Source of the DNA: Patiria miniata
Lineage: Eukaryota > Echinodermata > Asteroidea > Valvatida > Asterinidae
Length of the DNA: 64,000 bases
NCBI RefSeq assembly: GCF_015706575.1
Contig: NW_024037065.1
Span: 1,116,001-1,180,000, forward strand
Direction: 5' to 3'
Shown one piece after another: positions 61,743-64,000 of this stretch. The notes beneath the pieces are model-generated. The model ran no database searches and had not been told where the DNA came from. It saw nothing but the letters and a program-made list of their open reading frames with translations. The position numbers and the translations under genes are program-made. How positions within the stretch are numbered: position 1 is the first letter of the stretch; each line of letters opens with the position of its first letter.

Positions 61743-62030
61743 TAGAGGATGCTTTACAATCAGAGGATGCTCTGCGGACAAAGAGTGCTCGGCAGCCAGA
61801 CGATGCTCAGCAGACAAGGGGGGCTCGACAGCCAGAGGATGCTCAGCAGACAAGGGGTGCTCGGCAGCCAGACGATGCTCAGCAGACAAGGGGGGCTCGA
61901 CAGCCACAAGATGCTCAGCAGACAAGGGGTGCTAGGCAGCTAGAGGATGCTCAGCAGACAAAGAGTGCTCGGCACACACAGGATGCTCAGCGGACAAAGG
62001 GTGCTCGGCACACACAGGATGCTCGACAGC
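61743..62030. repeat. 36-bp minisatellite, about eight copies
   Basis: The unit GATGCTCAGCAGACAAGGGG plus TGCTCGGCAGCCAGAG is repeated about eight times with alternating variants (GGGGGGCTCGACAGCC / GGGGTGCTCGGCAGCC). That suggests a 72-bp higher-order unit. It is open in several frames because 36 is divisible by three; one frame reads AEHPLSAEHPLAVEPP. Confidence 0.9.
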
Positions 62031-63239
62031 TGTGGGCAGAGTACTCACGACATCATTATGGGTACGATGAGCCCCATACATGTCCATGATATGCAAGTTG
62101 ATTAGGTTCCTTATATCTACTAGAGTTGCTGACTTTTTGGGTTTTTTTACAGTGCGAATTGACTTTCAGAGAAATGAATCGGCAACAAAGATATCACATG
62201 GAAGATAAAAAGTAGCTTTGGAAACTTATCAGACTATCCTTCAGTGCACAAATAATATAAATGTCACTTGCAGGTCCAAGGTGCATTCATCCCACTACCA
62301 CACTATGTAAATTGTAAACCTCTTCTCACAACTATCAATTTGTGTTTTTTCGTAATGATCCTTGAATTCTCACAAGTAACAGCTTCACATTTTACTCATA
62401 ATTGACAACTCACAAGTAACAGCTTCACATTTTACTCATAATTGACAACTTTCCCACTTCCCGTTTTCCTATAGTCTTGTTTAAACTTTCCTAAAGGAAA
62501 GTCCAGTGCAAACACGGCTTGTCAGTGCAAACACGGCTTGTTAATAAACCCCATAATATGCCAGAAGCTCTGTTTGTACTGTGTTTGTACAAATTTAATT
62601 TTTTATAGTTGTTCATGACCCATACGTATGAATTATGGTTCTTATTTTTGGATACCAATTAATATCTAGATTAGCAGTAGCCGAGTCAAATGCTCAATTT
62701 TTATCCTTTTGAAATAACAAAAAAACAGTAACTAGAAATGTGTGTGTTTGTCTTTGGACAGAACACAAGGCTTTTCCGTTTCCTCTTCTTTAAAACAAAA
62801 GAAAAAAATACGTTATTGTGGGATGTACTTGTATGGCGATGCTAAGTTTATCAGATCTGAGATTCGTTATGTTTTATGTTGGTAGGCCTTCATACCTGCA
62901 TACATGTACATGTATGTGCAGCGACATTTATTCGCTCACACAACGAACGCACTTGTAGTCGACCAAGTCTAAAAATTTCAGCCACAGTTATAATTTTCAA
63001 AACCAATCAACCAGCGGTCGCCACAGGCATAGAAAATACGCTATCCATCATCCGCAATGCAGCTTCAGTCATTCGACTGATTAATGCAAACTGCTGCTGG
63101 CACTTATGCCCGTGATTGCAATCCAGCAGTCGCATGGACAAGGAACACACCCTCACCCCATGAGTCCAGCGCAGAGAATGGCACCAAGTACCGGCAAGGC
63201 TGGGTTAAGGCAGTAAAAAGAAGAAACGAATTTGTTATT
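62031..63239. other. Intergenic with a 40-bp tandem duplication
   Basis: A 40-bp unit (CTCACAAGTAACAGCTTCAC onward) is present twice at 62369-62448. A smaller doublet, GTGCAAACACGGCTTGT, lies near 62506-62541. No gene is seen. Confidence 0.6.
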
Positions 63240-63312
63240 TTTTTTGGGGGGGGGGGGCGTAATTACACTTTTTTAGTGGCGGATCCGTAATCCAAGTTAT
63301 CAACAAAAACCA
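63240..63312 (-). repeat. Degenerate copy of the terminus-like repeat
   Basis: A G run, then GTGGCGGATCCGTAATCCAA and CAAAAACC. This is the same order as 12361-12497. Confidence 0.5.
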
Positions 63313-63419
63313 TGGTTTGAGTTGGCCTGAGCAATGATAAAAAAAAATGTTACTGTTAGCAAAAACATTTATAGGGCAACTGACAATGAAATTCGGCCAA
63401 CGACATTTTAGACATCCCT

Positions 63420-64000
63420 GCCTGTGTAGTATTAATTAATCCAAGTTTGTCACCTAAGGCGGTCCATACTGATCTACAAGGAAGGCCAAAGGTCACCCCT
63501 CAGTCAGAAGTCATGACAGCCACAAACCAGTGTGATTCTCTCTCTCAATATCTAAATTTTGGCTCTCGGATCTTACAATATTGGCGACGAGCACATTATC
63601 TTTCGCAACGCCGAGGAACCCAGCAACACCGTAAAGTTGGTTTTGATCGCCGATTTCGAGAACAAAACTGTGCATTTCCGCGTGGAAAATCAGAGTGAGT
63701 GAAACGTTTTCGTACACACATACCGCACGTGTACATGTACTGTGGCATTGGCTTTACACACAACGCATCGTGTACGTGTAGTACTCGTTGCCGCGCCGGA
63801 CATTGTTTATCGTACGCATCATCGCCGAACCTTTGTAATCAAAATGTCCGCTACAAACCCGCCGTCCTTTCAAGCCTTCCAACCTCATGTAAAGCCTTCC
63901 ACTGCCGGCGTACGGTGGCGGAAATATGTCAACAGGCTGGACATCTGTTTGTTGCATTTAAAGTAACTGATGACAGACAACAGCGGGCATTACTTCTGCA
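63420..64000 (+). mobile_element. LTR retrotransposon fossil, 5' end, cut by the window
   Basis: TTGGCGACGAGCAC near 63591 resembles a primer-binding site next to an LTR end. A gag-like start follows at 63843 (MSATNPPSFQAFQPH, then RWRKYVNRLDICLL, typical of the N-terminal region of Ty3/Gypsy-type gag). The element looks broken; the rest lies beyond the window, so family and age cannot be judged. Confidence 0.5.

Overview
The window is animal nuclear DNA. It has spliced genes with GT/AG introns and phase-consistent exons, and several generations of transposable elements with foldbacks, minisatellites and long G tracts. There are no bacterial operons. The abundance of the TACATGTA octamer, the AGGCCTA-rich stretches and the families of mobile elements suggest a marine invertebrate, perhaps an echinoderm or another non-vertebrate deuterostome. 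That placement is an inference and a lophotrochozoan is not excluded.

Layout. 0-3 kb: minisatellite, an orphan last exon and nested MITEs. 4.5-9.9 kb: a 13-exon minus-strand gene with a D-D-E transposase-like core of a family I know only as 'uncharacterised'. 12.5-22.6 kb: two nearly identical inverted arms (1.25 and 1.47 kb) around a 7.3-kb interior. Inside lie four plus-strand exons. Outside the right arm lie two minus-strand exons encoding a complete CIDE-N domain. The intron phases fit, so the two halves look like one gene split by an inversion between the arms. 24.8-37.9 kb: a young Ty3/Gypsy LTR element fossil on the minus strand, with a 4.1-kb element nested in its pol region, starting about 105 bp upstream of the CIDE-N start codon. 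40-45 kb: foldbacks, a pogo/Tigger-like MITE and a decayed Tnp2-like transposase relic. 48.6-56.5 kb: what looks like a whole Mutator-like (MULE) element with about 113-bp terminal inverted repeats. It encodes one 11-exon protein (FAR1-like N-terminus, MULE transposase, SWIM finger, tandemly duplicated linker exons, AT-hook, PHD finger). 57-64 kb: repeat arrays, a tRNA-like SINE head, a 36-bp minisatellite and the start of another LTR element fossil at the edge.

The genes do not form a pathway. The common theme is mobile DNA remodelling host sequence: a gene split by inversion, an LTR element in its upstream region, and a large spliced DNA transposon carrying chromatin-reader domains. All exon calls were made by eye from splice sites and phase, and all family names come from remembered motifs rather than database searches.
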